This document shows, piece by piece, positions 8,597 to 16,057 of a stretch of DNA of 41,848 nt (its first letter is position 1; each line of letters starts with the position of its first letter). The translations under genes were made by a program, and so were the position numbers. The notes beneath the pieces were generated by a model. That model did not search any database, was not told the origin of the DNA, and was given only the letters and a program-made list of their open reading frames with translations. Source of the stretch: Fidelibacterota bacterium. Its GTDB lineage: Bacteria > Fidelibacterota > Marinisomatia > Marinisomatales > Marinisomataceae. The stretch covers positions 1-41,848 of the forward strand of contig JAOIOW010000005.1 of NCBI GenBank assembly GCA_028140795.1, read 5' to 3'.

Positions 8597-8812
8597 ATGG
8601 ACATTAGTTTTTCAGTTATAATATATCAAATTATTCTTGGCACAGTTCAATACCTTGGTTGGAAATTTGGTGGAAAGTTGGGAGGATTAATTGGATTATT
8701 GGCTGTAATTTTTTGGACTTTATCTAACACATATAATGTTCTTAGATTTTTCCAATTGTTTGTCCAAGGTTTTATAGCTTTAGCTCTTTTTCAAGAGATG
8801 CAGGAAGAATAG
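8597..8812 (+). CDS. Small hydrophobic protein in the tRNA-flanked island
   Basis: A 71-residue protein, almost entirely hydrophobic, with probable helices at about 5-20, 24-44 and 48-65 and an acidic tail (QEMQEE). The middle contains GWKFGGKLGGLIGLL, a Gly-rich helix-packing pattern. I do not recognise it. It lies between the tRNA terminator and the GIY-YIG gene, 21 bases upstream of the latter, and no obvious Shine-Dalgarno precedes it. It could be a small membrane effector or an accessory to the nuclease, but a role is not shown. Confidence 0.55.
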   Translation: MDISFSVIIYQIILGTVQYLGWKFGGKLGGLIGLLAVIFWTLSNTYNVLRFFQLFVQGFIALALFQEMQEE

Positions 8813-8833
8813 TTCACCTCATACTGATTTTCT

Positions 8834-9562
8834 ATGAAGAAATCATTTTCAAAAAAAACTATCAAAAAACTTCAAAATTATGTTTACGCATACATAGATA
8901 AATCCACGGAAGAAATACTTTATGTTGGTAGAGGAGTAGGAAATAGAGCATTTGCTCACATACCAAAGTATAATAAATTAGGTAAAAACGTAAAGATAGA
9001 TATTTTAAGGCATGGATTATCGCCTAACCAGGCTAAAAGAATAGAGTCTACATTAATTGACTCTCTTGGTTTTGAGAATCTTGATAACAAAGTTAAAGGC
9101 AACAAATCTAATATTTTTGGCAGAGTTTCAGTGGAGGATATTGATAAAAGATTTGGTTCAGGAGAGATCTTTTTAGATAATTTTAAACACCACGTTATTT
9201 GCTTTTTTCCTCATAAAGCTTTAGCAGAAGGTCATAATTATTATGACGCTTGTAGGCAATTTTGGTCAATTTCACATGAAAGAGTTTTCGAAAAAAATGG
9301 AAACAAATTCAAATATGAATATGCGTTATTATGTATGGGAAATTTTGTTGAAGAAGTATATAAAATTATAGATTGGTTCCCAGCTGGAACAACTCATTCT
9401 TCAAGGAATTTTAATGTCGAAAAAAAAGATGATTTAAAAAGGTTAGAATTCATTGGACAAATTGCTGATAAAAAAATAAGAAATTTTTATAGACATAAAT
9501 CTATAATGCATGAAAAAAATAAGCCAGTTAAGCCTATCGAAAGAGGATTCAGATACTTCTGA
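8834..9562 (+). CDS. LEM-3-like GIY-YIG nuclease
   Basis: A 242-residue predicted DNA endonuclease. The N-terminal domain (about 14-90) is a GIY-YIG module of the LEM-3-like type: VYAY (17-20) replaces GIY, LYVGRG (29-34) holds YIG, Arg38 follows in GNRAFAH, and Glu71 in AKRIEST fits the metal-binding glutamate. The remaining 150 residues contain ACRQFWSISHERVF, a YEYALLCMGNFVEEVYKIIDWFPAGT segment (written here in part), and a LEFIGQIA segment. They resemble a modified-base or ligand-binding domain seen attached to other predicted nucleases, but that is from memory. It lies between tRNA-Val and a degenerate tRNA copy, with no integrase nearby. It may be a homing-type, defence or repair nuclease. 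Confidence 0.8.
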   Translation: MKKSFSKKTIKKLQNYVYAYIDKSTEEILYVGRGVGNRAFAHIPKYNKLGKNVKIDILRHGLSPNQAKRIESTLIDSLGFENLDNKVKGNKSNIFGRVSVEDIDKRFGSGEIFLDNFKHHVICFFPHKALAEGHNYYDACRQFWSISHERVFEKNGNKFKYEYALLCMGNFVEEVYKIIDWFPAGTTHSSRNFNVEKKDDLKRLEFIGQIADKKIRNFYRHKSIMHEKNKPVKPIERGFRYF

Positions 9563-9603
9563 AACTTGTGGAAAGTGATGTGTTCAAAGCGTAAACTGGG
9601 TAT

Positions 9604-9623
9604 ACAAATTGACTACAATTTGT
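9604..9623. repeat. Inverted repeat near the distal end of the island
   Basis: ACAAATTG (9604-9611) and CAATTTGT (9616-9623) are perfect 8-base arms around ACTA. No T-tract follows, so it is a poor intrinsic terminator. It sits between the GIY-YIG gene and the tRNA-like copy and could be an operator, a recombination half-site or a weak transcript end. Confidence 0.5.
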
Positions 9624-9629
9624 AATTAT

Positions 9630-9699
9630 GGGTGATCAAAGAGGAATACAATCTGCGTGAACACGCAGAGGGTCACTGGTTCGAATCCAGTATCGCCTA
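9630..9699 (+). pseudogene. Degenerate tRNA-Val copy (tRNA-like sequence or distal attachment site)
   Basis: Bases 9661-9697 repeat tRNA-Val 8478-8514 exactly. One change (C to T at 9698) follows, then AC again. Upstream, TCTGC (9652-9656) and an acceptor-like GGGTGAT (9630-9636) are also present. GGGTGAT can pair with ATCGCCT (9692-9698) over all seven positions through two G-U pairs. The D arm is lost (12 nt, no stem) and the anticodon loop is enlarged: CTGCGTG and CACGCAG form a hairpin around AA. It cannot be a normal tRNA. It is either a decayed tandem duplicate or the far attachment repeat of an element inserted at the tRNA 3' end. Confidence 0.8.
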
Positions 9700-9702
9700 C
9701 AT

Positions 9703-10656
9703 ATGGTAAAAAAAATATTTTTTATAATGCTATTTTTTGTTTTATCGTGTGAAGATAATATCACAAGTGAACAAGAAGATGGTCATAACCATGACGACCA
9801 CGATCATTCAAGCGATACAATTTTTACTCCACTTGCTCCTCCTGAAAATGGTTTTCAATTAAGATTTGGACCGATGGAAATACCCCCCAATTCAGAACGA
9901 GAGGTTTTTCAATATACTGATATTGGACATTCGGAAGATATTTATGTAAATCGTGTTGAATTTGAAATGAGACCTGGAAGTCATCATTTTATACTTTATT
10001 CATTTAATCCTGGGACAACAAATCTACCAAATCTTAATGAAGTTAGAGATTTGTATGACGAAAGTGGTCAATATAATCAAAGCACTTTTCAATCCATGGA
10101 GGAGCATATTGCTCTTTTTGGTACGCAATGGTCTAGACTAAATTACCAACTACCTGCTGGTATTGCAGTACGTTTACCAGCTGAATTTGGATTAGATCAA
10201 AACAGTCACTATGTTAATCAGTCCGATACAACATTAATTGGAGAAGTAATTACTAATATCCATACGTTAGATTATAGTGAGGTAGAACATATTGCAGAGC
10301 TTTTTTCTTTATCAAATGAACAAATTTATTTACCTGCAAATCAATCAACTACAATCACAAGAACATTTTACTTTGACAGTGAAAATAATATTGGTCAACT
10401 TTTTTCACATGCACATCAGTTGATGACAAATTTTGTGGTAGAAATTGATGGTGGTTCAAGAAATGGTGAAGTGGTGTACCAGAATGATGATTGGTCCCAT
10501 CCTCCAATAGTAAATTACGATCCTGCAATCAAGTTAAATGCAGGTGAAGGTTTAAAAATGATTGCAACTTACAACAATCCACATTCTTATCCTGTCATTT
10601 ATGGTCTAAAATCTACTGATGAAATGATGATGATTTTCGGATGGAGATTTCAATAA
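9703..10656 (+). CDS. PHM/DBH-type copper monooxygenase-like lipoprotein
   Basis: A 317-residue lipoprotein. The signal peptide ends in FVLSC with Cys16 as the lipid site, followed by a His-rich linker (GHNHDDHDH, 27-35) that could bind metal. The body matches the copper type II, ascorbate-dependent monooxygenase pattern. His94-His95 (GSHHF) and His169 (HYVN) fit the CuH site; His236-X-His238 (SHAHQ) and Met308 (STDEM) fit the CuM site. All six ligands of the peptidylglycine hydroxylating monooxygenase type therefore seem present. It probably hydroxylates an unknown substrate with O2 in the periplasm or at the surface. The ATG lies four bases after the tRNA-like copy and has no Shine-Dalgarno. 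The haloalkane-dehalogenase-like gene follows closely. Confidence 0.75.
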   Translation: MVKKIFFIMLFFVLSCEDNITSEQEDGHNHDDHDHSSDTIFTPLAPPENGFQLRFGPMEIPPNSEREVFQYTDIGHSEDIYVNRVEFEMRPGSHHFILYSFNPGTTNLPNLNEVRDLYDESGQYNQSTFQSMEEHIALFGTQWSRLNYQLPAGIAVRLPAEFGLDQNSHYVNQSDTTLIGEVITNIHTLDYSEVEHIAELFSLSNEQIYLPANQSTTITRTFYFDSENNIGQLFSHAHQLMTNFVVEIDGGSRNGEVVYQNDDWSHPPIVNYDPAIKLNAGEGLKMIATYNNPHSYPVIYGLKSTDEMMMIFGWRFQ

Positions 10657-10666
10657 AAATCTTATC

Positions 10667-11536
10667 GTGAATAATGATATTCCAAGTTGGTTACTAAAGC
10701 AACTACCCTACGAACATTCATGGATAAACGTTGGCAAAAAAATGCATATTATGAAAAAAGGTGCTGGCAAACCTATAGTAATGGTGCATGGCAATCCTAT
10801 GTGGGGATATTTATATAAAAAAGTCTTAGATGGGCTTGATGATAGTCATAGATATATCATTCCTGATTTAATTGGTTTTGGATTTTCTGAGAAGGTGAGT
10901 ATTAATGAACACTCACTTGAGGCTCATAGTATGTGGATGGCAAAATTTTTTAGTACTATTGAAGAAGAGAAAATTGGTCTTGTTGTTCATGATTGGGGAG
11001 GTATGATTGGAATAGCAGGTGCTATGAAAGCAGGAAAAAAAATTGATGGCTTGGTAGTGATGAATACAGCAATAACTGCTCCAAAAGATGGGTTTAAGCC
11101 TACTTGGTTTCACAGTCTTTCACAAGTACCGCTTATAAGTAGTTTTTTGTTTAGAGGTTTAAATTTTCCGCTATCATTTTTAAATCGTTTTGTGAGTGTT
11201 CCAGGATCATTTGATTCAGAAGCAATGAAAGCATATAAATATCCTTTAAGAAAATTTAAAAACAATTGTGCTCCATTAGCATTAGCAAGAATGGTACCCA
11301 ACAGCATGCATCATCCAAGTGTGTCTCTTGAAAAAGAGATTGAGACATATCTTGGTTCATATGATGGTCCTGCACAAATTGTTTGGGGTATGAATGATCC
11401 TGTAATGTGGAAGCTAAGAAGAAGAACTTCTAGATTATTACCTCAAGCAAAGGTAGTAAAAACAAAAGCAGGACATTTTGTTCAAGAAGAAACTCCTGAA
11501 GAAGTAATTACAGCAATTAAAGAAATTTTTAAATAA
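10667..11536 (+). CDS. Haloalkane dehalogenase-like alpha/beta hydrolase
   Basis: A 289-residue cytosolic alpha/beta hydrolase starting at GTG. The oxyanion/halide segment HGNPMWGYLY begins at His41. The nucleophile elbow VVHDWGG places Asp109 followed by Trp110. Asp244 in WGMNDP and His270 in AGHFVQEETPEE complete a probable catalytic triad. An Asp nucleophile followed by Trp is the haloalkane dehalogenase pattern, with the acid after a late strand as in subfamily I. Products would be an alcohol and halide. The close relative OleB, which decarboxylates beta-lactones in olefin synthesis, shares this pattern, but no oleACD genes are nearby. It starts 10 bases after the copper monooxygenase-like gene, so the two are probably co-transcribed. 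Confidence 0.82.
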   Translation: MNNDIPSWLLKQLPYEHSWINVGKKMHIMKKGAGKPIVMVHGNPMWGYLYKKVLDGLDDSHRYIIPDLIGFGFSEKVSINEHSLEAHSMWMAKFFSTIEEEKIGLVVHDWGGMIGIAGAMKAGKKIDGLVVMNTAITAPKDGFKPTWFHSLSQVPLISSFLFRGLNFPLSFLNRFVSVPGSFDSEAMKAYKYPLRKFKNNCAPLALARMVPNSMHHPSVSLEKEIETYLGSYDGPAQIVWGMNDPVMWKLRRRTSRLLPQAKVVKTKAGHFVQEETPEEVITAIKEIFK

Positions 11537-11575
11537 ACGCTTTACAAAATCTTTAGAATTAAATATTATGTTTAC

Positions 11576-11965
11576 GTGAAAAATACTTTAAATATTAATA
11601 TGGATAACATTGCAATTGGTTTTTCAGTTGCATGTGCATTGCATTGTCTTTTATTACCAATTGCTATCATTTTTTTACCAGCGTTATCTTCTACATTTTT
11701 AGGATCAGAAGATTTTCATAAAACACTACTTTACTTTGTTATTCCCTCAAGTATTATAGCATTATCACTTGGATGTAAGATGCATGGAAAATACAATGTT
11801 TACCTTTATGGAATCTTTGGAATAGCTACCCTTTTAATTGCAGCCTTTTTTGGACATGATTATTTTGGTGAAAATGGAGAGACTATTCTTACACTTTTAG
11901 GTGCAAGTATTGTTTCATTTGGACATTTTAAAAATCAAAAATTATGCGCTGAATGCTGTAACTAA
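11576..11965 (+). CDS. MerC-domain membrane protein
   Basis: A 129-residue four-helix membrane protein. The MerC signature CALHCLLLPIA has Cys20, His23 and Cys24 in the first helix, and the C-terminal tail carries CAECC, another metal-ligand cluster. MerC proteins import mercuric ion or handle other soft metals; without a mer operon here, copper or a similar metal is as likely. The first start is GTG at 11576, but the ATG at 11600 (MDNIAIGF) would also give a full MerC domain. The gene ends tail-to-tail with the phosphatase gene, overlapping it by four bases, which may shape transcript ends for both. Confidence 0.82.
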   Translation: MKNTLNINMDNIAIGFSVACALHCLLLPIAIIFLPALSSTFLGSEDFHKTLLYFVIPSSIIALSLGCKMHGKYNVYLYGIFGIATLLIAAFFGHDYFGENGETILTLLGASIVSFGHFKNQKLCAECCN

Positions 11966-13308
11966 TTATTTTTAAGACTGTTTATTCCATTCTCATTTTT
12001 AATCAAATCAAAAGAATCAAATAGATCACCAATAGCAGTATATGATCTATATGAAAGCTTATTACCGTCAATTGAAATGACCTGAAATAACTGTTTATTT
12101 TCACCAGCCTTATGTCGAGTAGCTTTATATTGATCCCAGGTAGGTTTTATATCATATTGTTTTGGTCCACTTACGGATACAACATAAACTGTACCTGTAG
12201 CATCTTTAATATTGGTACCGGTTAATAAATTCTTTTCATATAAGCTTTCAGATCCTCTAGCATAAGTATGATCATGTCCTTGAAGTGCTAAATCTACACC
12301 ATATTTATCAAAAAGCGGCTTCCAGCGTTTACGTCTTTCTGGATAATCTCTTTTGGTTGTTGCGGAGTATAATGGATGATGAAAAAAAGCAATTGTCCAT
12401 TTATGAGGGTTATTTTTTAAAACAGTTTCTAGCCATTCCATTTGTTCATCAATTTTTACATTACTATTTAAAGCAATAAATCGAACACCTTGATAATCTA
12501 AAAAGTAATTGGTTTCAAGAAGATCGGAAACGCCATTATTTGGTAATGTAAATTGATGATTCCATTGAATGGATAATGTTTTCTTTCTTGTAGGAATATC
12601 TTTTTGGTATAGTGGTCTATATTCATGGTTACCAGGTACTGCTAAAGAGGGAAGGGTTCTATGAATCCATCCACCAGCAGCAAACCATTCATGCCATTCT
12701 TCTTCATTATGAGCATCATCAATTAAATCTCCAGCATGTAAAATAAAACTAGCTTCAGGAGCTTTTTTGTAACCTTCTCTAATTAATCTTGACCACAAAT
12801 CATAAATGTAATTTTGAGCATCACCAACATAAAGAAATGAGAACGGTTCGTTGGTCTTGTGCGCGGTGGTAAATTGTATCCATTCACTCCAATGTTTGCC
12901 ATCGCCAACACGATATGCATAGGTTGTATTGGGTTCTAAGCCAGTGAAAGTAACAGAATGATAGTTATGATTTAAGGTGTTAAAAGATTTTTTTGAATTC
13001 AAATAGTGATTTATAACATTTGAATATTTCAGATTTGAAGTTTTAGCAATAAACCTATCTGATTTTAGTATAAATTTTGGGTCTGCCTTTGCAACAGCAA
13101 TTTCCCCAAAACCTTTATTAATTTCTCTGCTAGTTCTCCAAGTTACACTGACAGTAGTAGCTGGATCATCTGAATAGTTTAATAAAATATGGTCAGGAAA
13201 TTTTTTTGGGTTACTCCAATTTTTATCAAATTCTGTTTTCTTTGGAAAAGACTGAGCAAATATCATTGTGCTCAATAAAAATATCATTAAAGTTAACTTT
13301 TTATGCAT
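11962..13308 (-). CDS. Purple-acid-phosphatase-like metallophosphoesterase, secreted
   Basis: A 448-residue exported protein with a signal peptide (about 1-19, ending MIFAQS). A fibronectin-like N-terminal domain (about 40-150: TTVSVTWRTS...GLEPNTTYAYRVGD) is followed by a metallophosphoesterase core. Probable dinuclear metal ligands are Asp163 and Tyr167 (VGDAQNY), Asp194 (HAGDLIDD), Asn227 (PGNHEY), the FFHHPLYS histidines and the GHDHTYARG histidines. This order is that of purple acid phosphatases, which hydrolyse phosphomonoesters with a Fe-metal centre. It is transcribed away from the PhoD-like gene at 13388, so the 79-base gap holds divergent promoters. Two phosphatases side by side suggest phosphate scavenging. 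Confidence 0.9.
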   Translation of the reverse strand: MHKKLTLMIFLLSTMIFAQSFPKKTEFDKNWSNPKKFPDHILLNYSDDPATTVSVTWRTSREINKGFGEIAVAKADPKFILKSDRFIAKTSNLKYSNVINHYLNSKKSFNTLNHNYHSVTFTGLEPNTTYAYRVGDGKHWSEWIQFTTAHKTNEPFSFLYVGDAQNYIYDLWSRLIREGYKKAPEASFILHAGDLIDDAHNEEEWHEWFAAGGWIHRTLPSLAVPGNHEYRPLYQKDIPTRKKTLSIQWNHQFTLPNNGVSDLLETNYFLDYQGVRFIALNSNVKIDEQMEWLETVLKNNPHKWTIAFFHHPLYSATTKRDYPERRKRWKPLFDKYGVDLALQGHDHTYARGSESLYEKNLLTGTNIKDATGTVYVVSVSGPKQYDIKPTWDQYKATRHKAGENKQLFQVISIDGNKLSYRSYTAIGDLFDSFDLIKNENGINSLKNN

Positions 13309-13387
13309 CGCTTATAATAACAAATATTTCCTTCATTGCGTAATTAAAAAATAAGATTTAATTTTTTTTTAAATCAAAGGATATAAA

Positions 13388-14404
13388 ATGAAACAAATAA
13401 TTTTTATAGCACTTTTTCTACTCACTTCATGCGAAGAAAACCAACCAATTGAAAACGTAAAAAATCCCAATGTGTATAGTATTGGTTTTGGTTCATGCTT
13501 AACTCAAGAGCGTTCTATGCCAATTTTCAATACCATTAAAGCAGAAAACTATGATTTATTTCTAATGTTAGGCGATAATGTTTACGGAGACTCAGAGCGT
13601 GAAGATTTGCTTGAATTAAGAGAAGCATATGACAAACAGCGTCAAAATTTTGATAGTTTCAATTTTAATTTTCCATTTGAAGCTATTTGGGATGATCATG
13701 ATTATGGTTTAAATGACGCCGGAAAAGAATATGCATATAAAGAAGATGCTGAACAATTATTCTTAGATTTTTGGAACATACCAGAAGATGATATAAGAAG
13801 AACAAGACCTGGTTTATATTTTGAATGGATTGAAAGTATAGATGGAGTTACTGTTCAAATGTTATTTTTAGATACAAGATTTTTTAGAGATGGATTGCTT
13901 CCAACCGATGAAAGAGGTGCACCAGGAAAAGAACGCTATCTTCCACAAACCGATACTTCTACAAGTATGCTGGGAGATGTTCAATGGAATTGGCTAGAGC
14001 AAAAAATGGCTTCAGAAGTAGACCATCGAATTATTGTCTCATCTATTCAGTTTTTAGCCATGGGTCATGGTTGGGAAGCATGGAAAACGATGCCTCATGA
14101 ACGACAAAGATTAATTGATTTAATTGATCAATCTTCTTCTGATTCTGTTTTATTTATTTCAGGAGACAGACATAGAGGCGGATTATATCAATTAACTTCT
14201 GCTTCAGGAAAAAATATTGTTGAAATGACATCATCTAGTTTGAATTTATCATTCACAAATGATGAAGAAGCTGGTCCTTTAAGAGTTGGCCCTACATTCG
14301 TTCAAGAAAACTACGGTGAAATTCTATTAGACAAGTTATCAAATGAACTAACAGTGAACCTAAAAGATAATCAAGGAAGAATTATCCAGTCTGTTGATAT
14401 TTAA
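13388..14404 (+). CDS. PhoD-like alkaline phosphatase family lipoprotein
   Basis: A 338-residue lipoprotein (LLTSC, Cys15). The PhoD-type metallophosphoesterase motifs are FGSCLTQE (35-42), MLGDNVYGDS (59-68), IWDDHDYGLND near 100, a DTRFFRDG segment near 161, and FISGDRHRGG near 257. This family includes phosphodiesterases and alkaline phosphatases that use calcium and iron. QFLAMGHGWEAWK just before the final motif is typical of the bacterial subgroup without a long PhoD N-domain. An AGG at 13378-13380 gives a reasonable ribosome site. It is divergent from the purple-acid-phosphatase-like gene. The ATG of the SGNH hydrolase overlaps its stop. Confidence 0.87.
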   Translation: MKQIIFIALFLLTSCEENQPIENVKNPNVYSIGFGSCLTQERSMPIFNTIKAENYDLFLMLGDNVYGDSEREDLLELREAYDKQRQNFDSFNFNFPFEAIWDDHDYGLNDAGKEYAYKEDAEQLFLDFWNIPEDDIRRTRPGLYFEWIESIDGVTVQMLFLDTRFFRDGLLPTDERGAPGKERYLPQTDTSTSMLGDVQWNWLEQKMASEVDHRIIVSSIQFLAMGHGWEAWKTMPHERQRLIDLIDQSSSDSVLFISGDRHRGGLYQLTSASGKNIVEMTSSSLNLSFTNDEEAGPLRVGPTFVQENYGEILLDKLSNELTVNLKDNQGRIIQSVDI

Positions 14405-15189
14405 TGCTGTCAATCTATTACGTTCTTAACCTATTATTTCTATTAATTTGTTATCCGATAATAAGTGCGCAGTTAAAGGATATTAGAAAAAATGTTCCTG
14501 TGCTTGAACCTCCTACTGATTTTCAAGGCGAAGAACATGTTGGCAGTGAAAAAAATAAGCATATAGTTTTTATTGGCGAAAGCACGATGGTAGCTTTGGG
14601 AATGCCTTCACACAAAAAAGCATTTGCAGGAACCCTTGCAAGAAACATTGCCGAAACTACTAACACCAATATTTCATGGAAGGTGTATGCCAAAAATGGA
14701 ATTACTGCTGAAAGAGTTCATTCAAAGCTTTTAAAGCAAATAAATGATGAGCAGGTGGATTTATTTGTAGTTGGTTTAGGAGGAAACGATTCATTTCGCT
14801 TTACACCACCATGGAGGTGGAAAAAAGAAATGGAAAATATTATCAACTACTTTAAGAGTAATTTTCCAGCCTCAAAAATAGTTATCATTAACATGCCGCC
14901 AACAAGAGAATTTCCTATTTTTTCAAAGTTGATGCGTTTTTTTGTTGGAAATATGACAGATATTTTAAGAATAAAGTTGAAAGGAATTGAAGGCAATAAC
15001 GTCCTTTATTTAGACGATAAAATTACCTTTAATCAATTTTTATCCATTGCAAATGATACGAAGTTAATTATAGATGATTTCTTTGAAACAGATCGGTTGC
15101 ATCCATCACTATATACTTATCAGCTTTGGGCAAAAAGTAGTGCAAATGATATTTTAGAAAAAGGATTCATAAAGAAAGAGGGACTATAA
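14404..15189 (+). CDS. Secreted SGNH/GDSL-type hydrolase
   Basis: A 261-residue esterase-like protein with an N-terminal signal sequence (1-22, ending IISAQ). The SGNH blocks are visible: nucleophile Ser60 in FIGESTMVALG (block I is GES rather than GDS), Gly127-Asn128-Asp129 in GLGGNDS (block III), and Asp230-X-X-His233 in DRLHPS (block V). It could hydrolyse an ester or remove acyl or acetyl groups from lipids or polysaccharide. The ATG shares its first base with the last base of the PhoD-like stop, so the two are coupled. A short stretch without dyad structure separates it from the glycosylase gene. Confidence 0.85.
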   Translation: MLSIYYVLNLLFLLICYPIISAQLKDIRKNVPVLEPPTDFQGEEHVGSEKNKHIVFIGESTMVALGMPSHKKAFAGTLARNIAETTNTNISWKVYAKNGITAERVHSKLLKQINDEQVDLFVVGLGGNDSFRFTPPWRWKKEMENIINYFKSNFPASKIVIINMPPTREFPIFSKLMRFFVGNMTDILRIKLKGIEGNNVLYLDDKITFNQFLSIANDTKLIIDDFFETDRLHPSLYTYQLWAKSSANDILEKGFIKKEGL

Positions 15190-15266
15190 AGTCCCTCAAT
15201 TTTGTTGACATTGAATTAATGTATATTGAACTGAAATACGTTTCAATTATATATTTCAATACTATT

Positions 15267-16049
15267 ATGCCTGAAATATCTGAAGTTAGACTAACAGCTC
15301 AATTTGTAACCGCAGCCAATACAAATCGTACTATTCAAGATGTCACTTATCTTAAAACAAATAAGTTAAAATTAGTTGAAGAAATAGACGTTGTTGGTAA
15401 AAAAATTAGTGCAGTTAGTAGAGGAAAAGAACTAAAATTGTTTTTTGATAGCGAGCCAGTTGTTATTTCACTGGGAATGACCGGATGTTTTAAAAACTTT
15501 CAAAAAAGAGGTTACAAAAATAAACATTGGAAGCATGGGCATATTCGTTTTCGAATGAGTGATGATTCTTGGTTTTGCTGGAGCGATGTTAGAAGGTTTG
15601 GAAAAAGCATATCAAAAGATTGGAATCCAAATAGAGGACCGGATGTATTCGATGAAGAAAAAGCTTTTCGAGAACACATTATGGATAACTTAAATCATCG
15701 AGATTTTTTAAAGCCAGCTCACACAGCTATTATGAATCAGAAATGGTTTAATGGAATGGGAAATTATCTTAGAGCTGAGATTTTAGGTAAATGGGATAAG
15801 AACCCTTTCCAACCTCTTAAAAAACTTATAAATAAGCCTTTTTTAGATCATGTAGTTGAACAGATACATGATACTTATAGATTGGGTGGTGGAGAGCTTT
15901 ATTCTTGGATGAACGAAAATAAATCACATCAAGATCAGGCATTTCATAATTGGATGAAGTTTTATGGAAAAACACAAAAAATGACAGATGTTCAAGGTAG
16001 GACATTTTGGTATGCAAAAAAATGGCATAAAGCTTTAAATCTGTTATAA
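15267..16049 (+). CDS. Fpg/Nei-type DNA glycosylase without zinc-finger cysteines
   Basis: A DNA glycosylase/AP lyase for oxidised bases. I place the start at the internal ATG 15267 because this family needs Pro as residue 2 (catalytic N-terminal nucleophile) and Glu as residue 3; this start gives MPEISEV and 260 residues. A longer frame begins at 15219. RGKELKLFF carries the hairpin lysine, SLGMTGCF is a core strand, and GMGNYLRAEILG is the helix-two-turn-helix region. The C terminus ends DVQGRTFWYAKKWH with no CxxC pairs, so the usual zinc finger is replaced by a zincless finger that keeps the key Arg, as in NEIL1. The nine-base gap to the hydroxylase gene suggests co-transcription. Confidence 0.85.
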   Translation: MPEISEVRLTAQFVTAANTNRTIQDVTYLKTNKLKLVEEIDVVGKKISAVSRGKELKLFFDSEPVVISLGMTGCFKNFQKRGYKNKHWKHGHIRFRMSDDSWFCWSDVRRFGKSISKDWNPNRGPDVFDEEKAFREHIMDNLNHRDFLKPAHTAIMNQKWFNGMGNYLRAEILGKWDKNPFQPLKKLINKPFLDHVVEQIHDTYRLGGGELYSWMNENKSHQDQAFHNWMKFYGKTQKMTDVQGRTFWYAKKWHKALNLL

Positions 16050-16057
16050 ATTATACC

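Noticed and set aside
8597-9562. Complete phage or conjugative element at tRNA-Val
   Set aside because: No integrase, relaxase, structural or replication gene is found in the interval; only a small membrane gene and a nuclease.
15219-15266. Longer N terminus for the Fpg/Nei protein
   Set aside because: Would bury the catalytic Pro behind 16 extra residues, incompatible with the N-terminal nucleophile.
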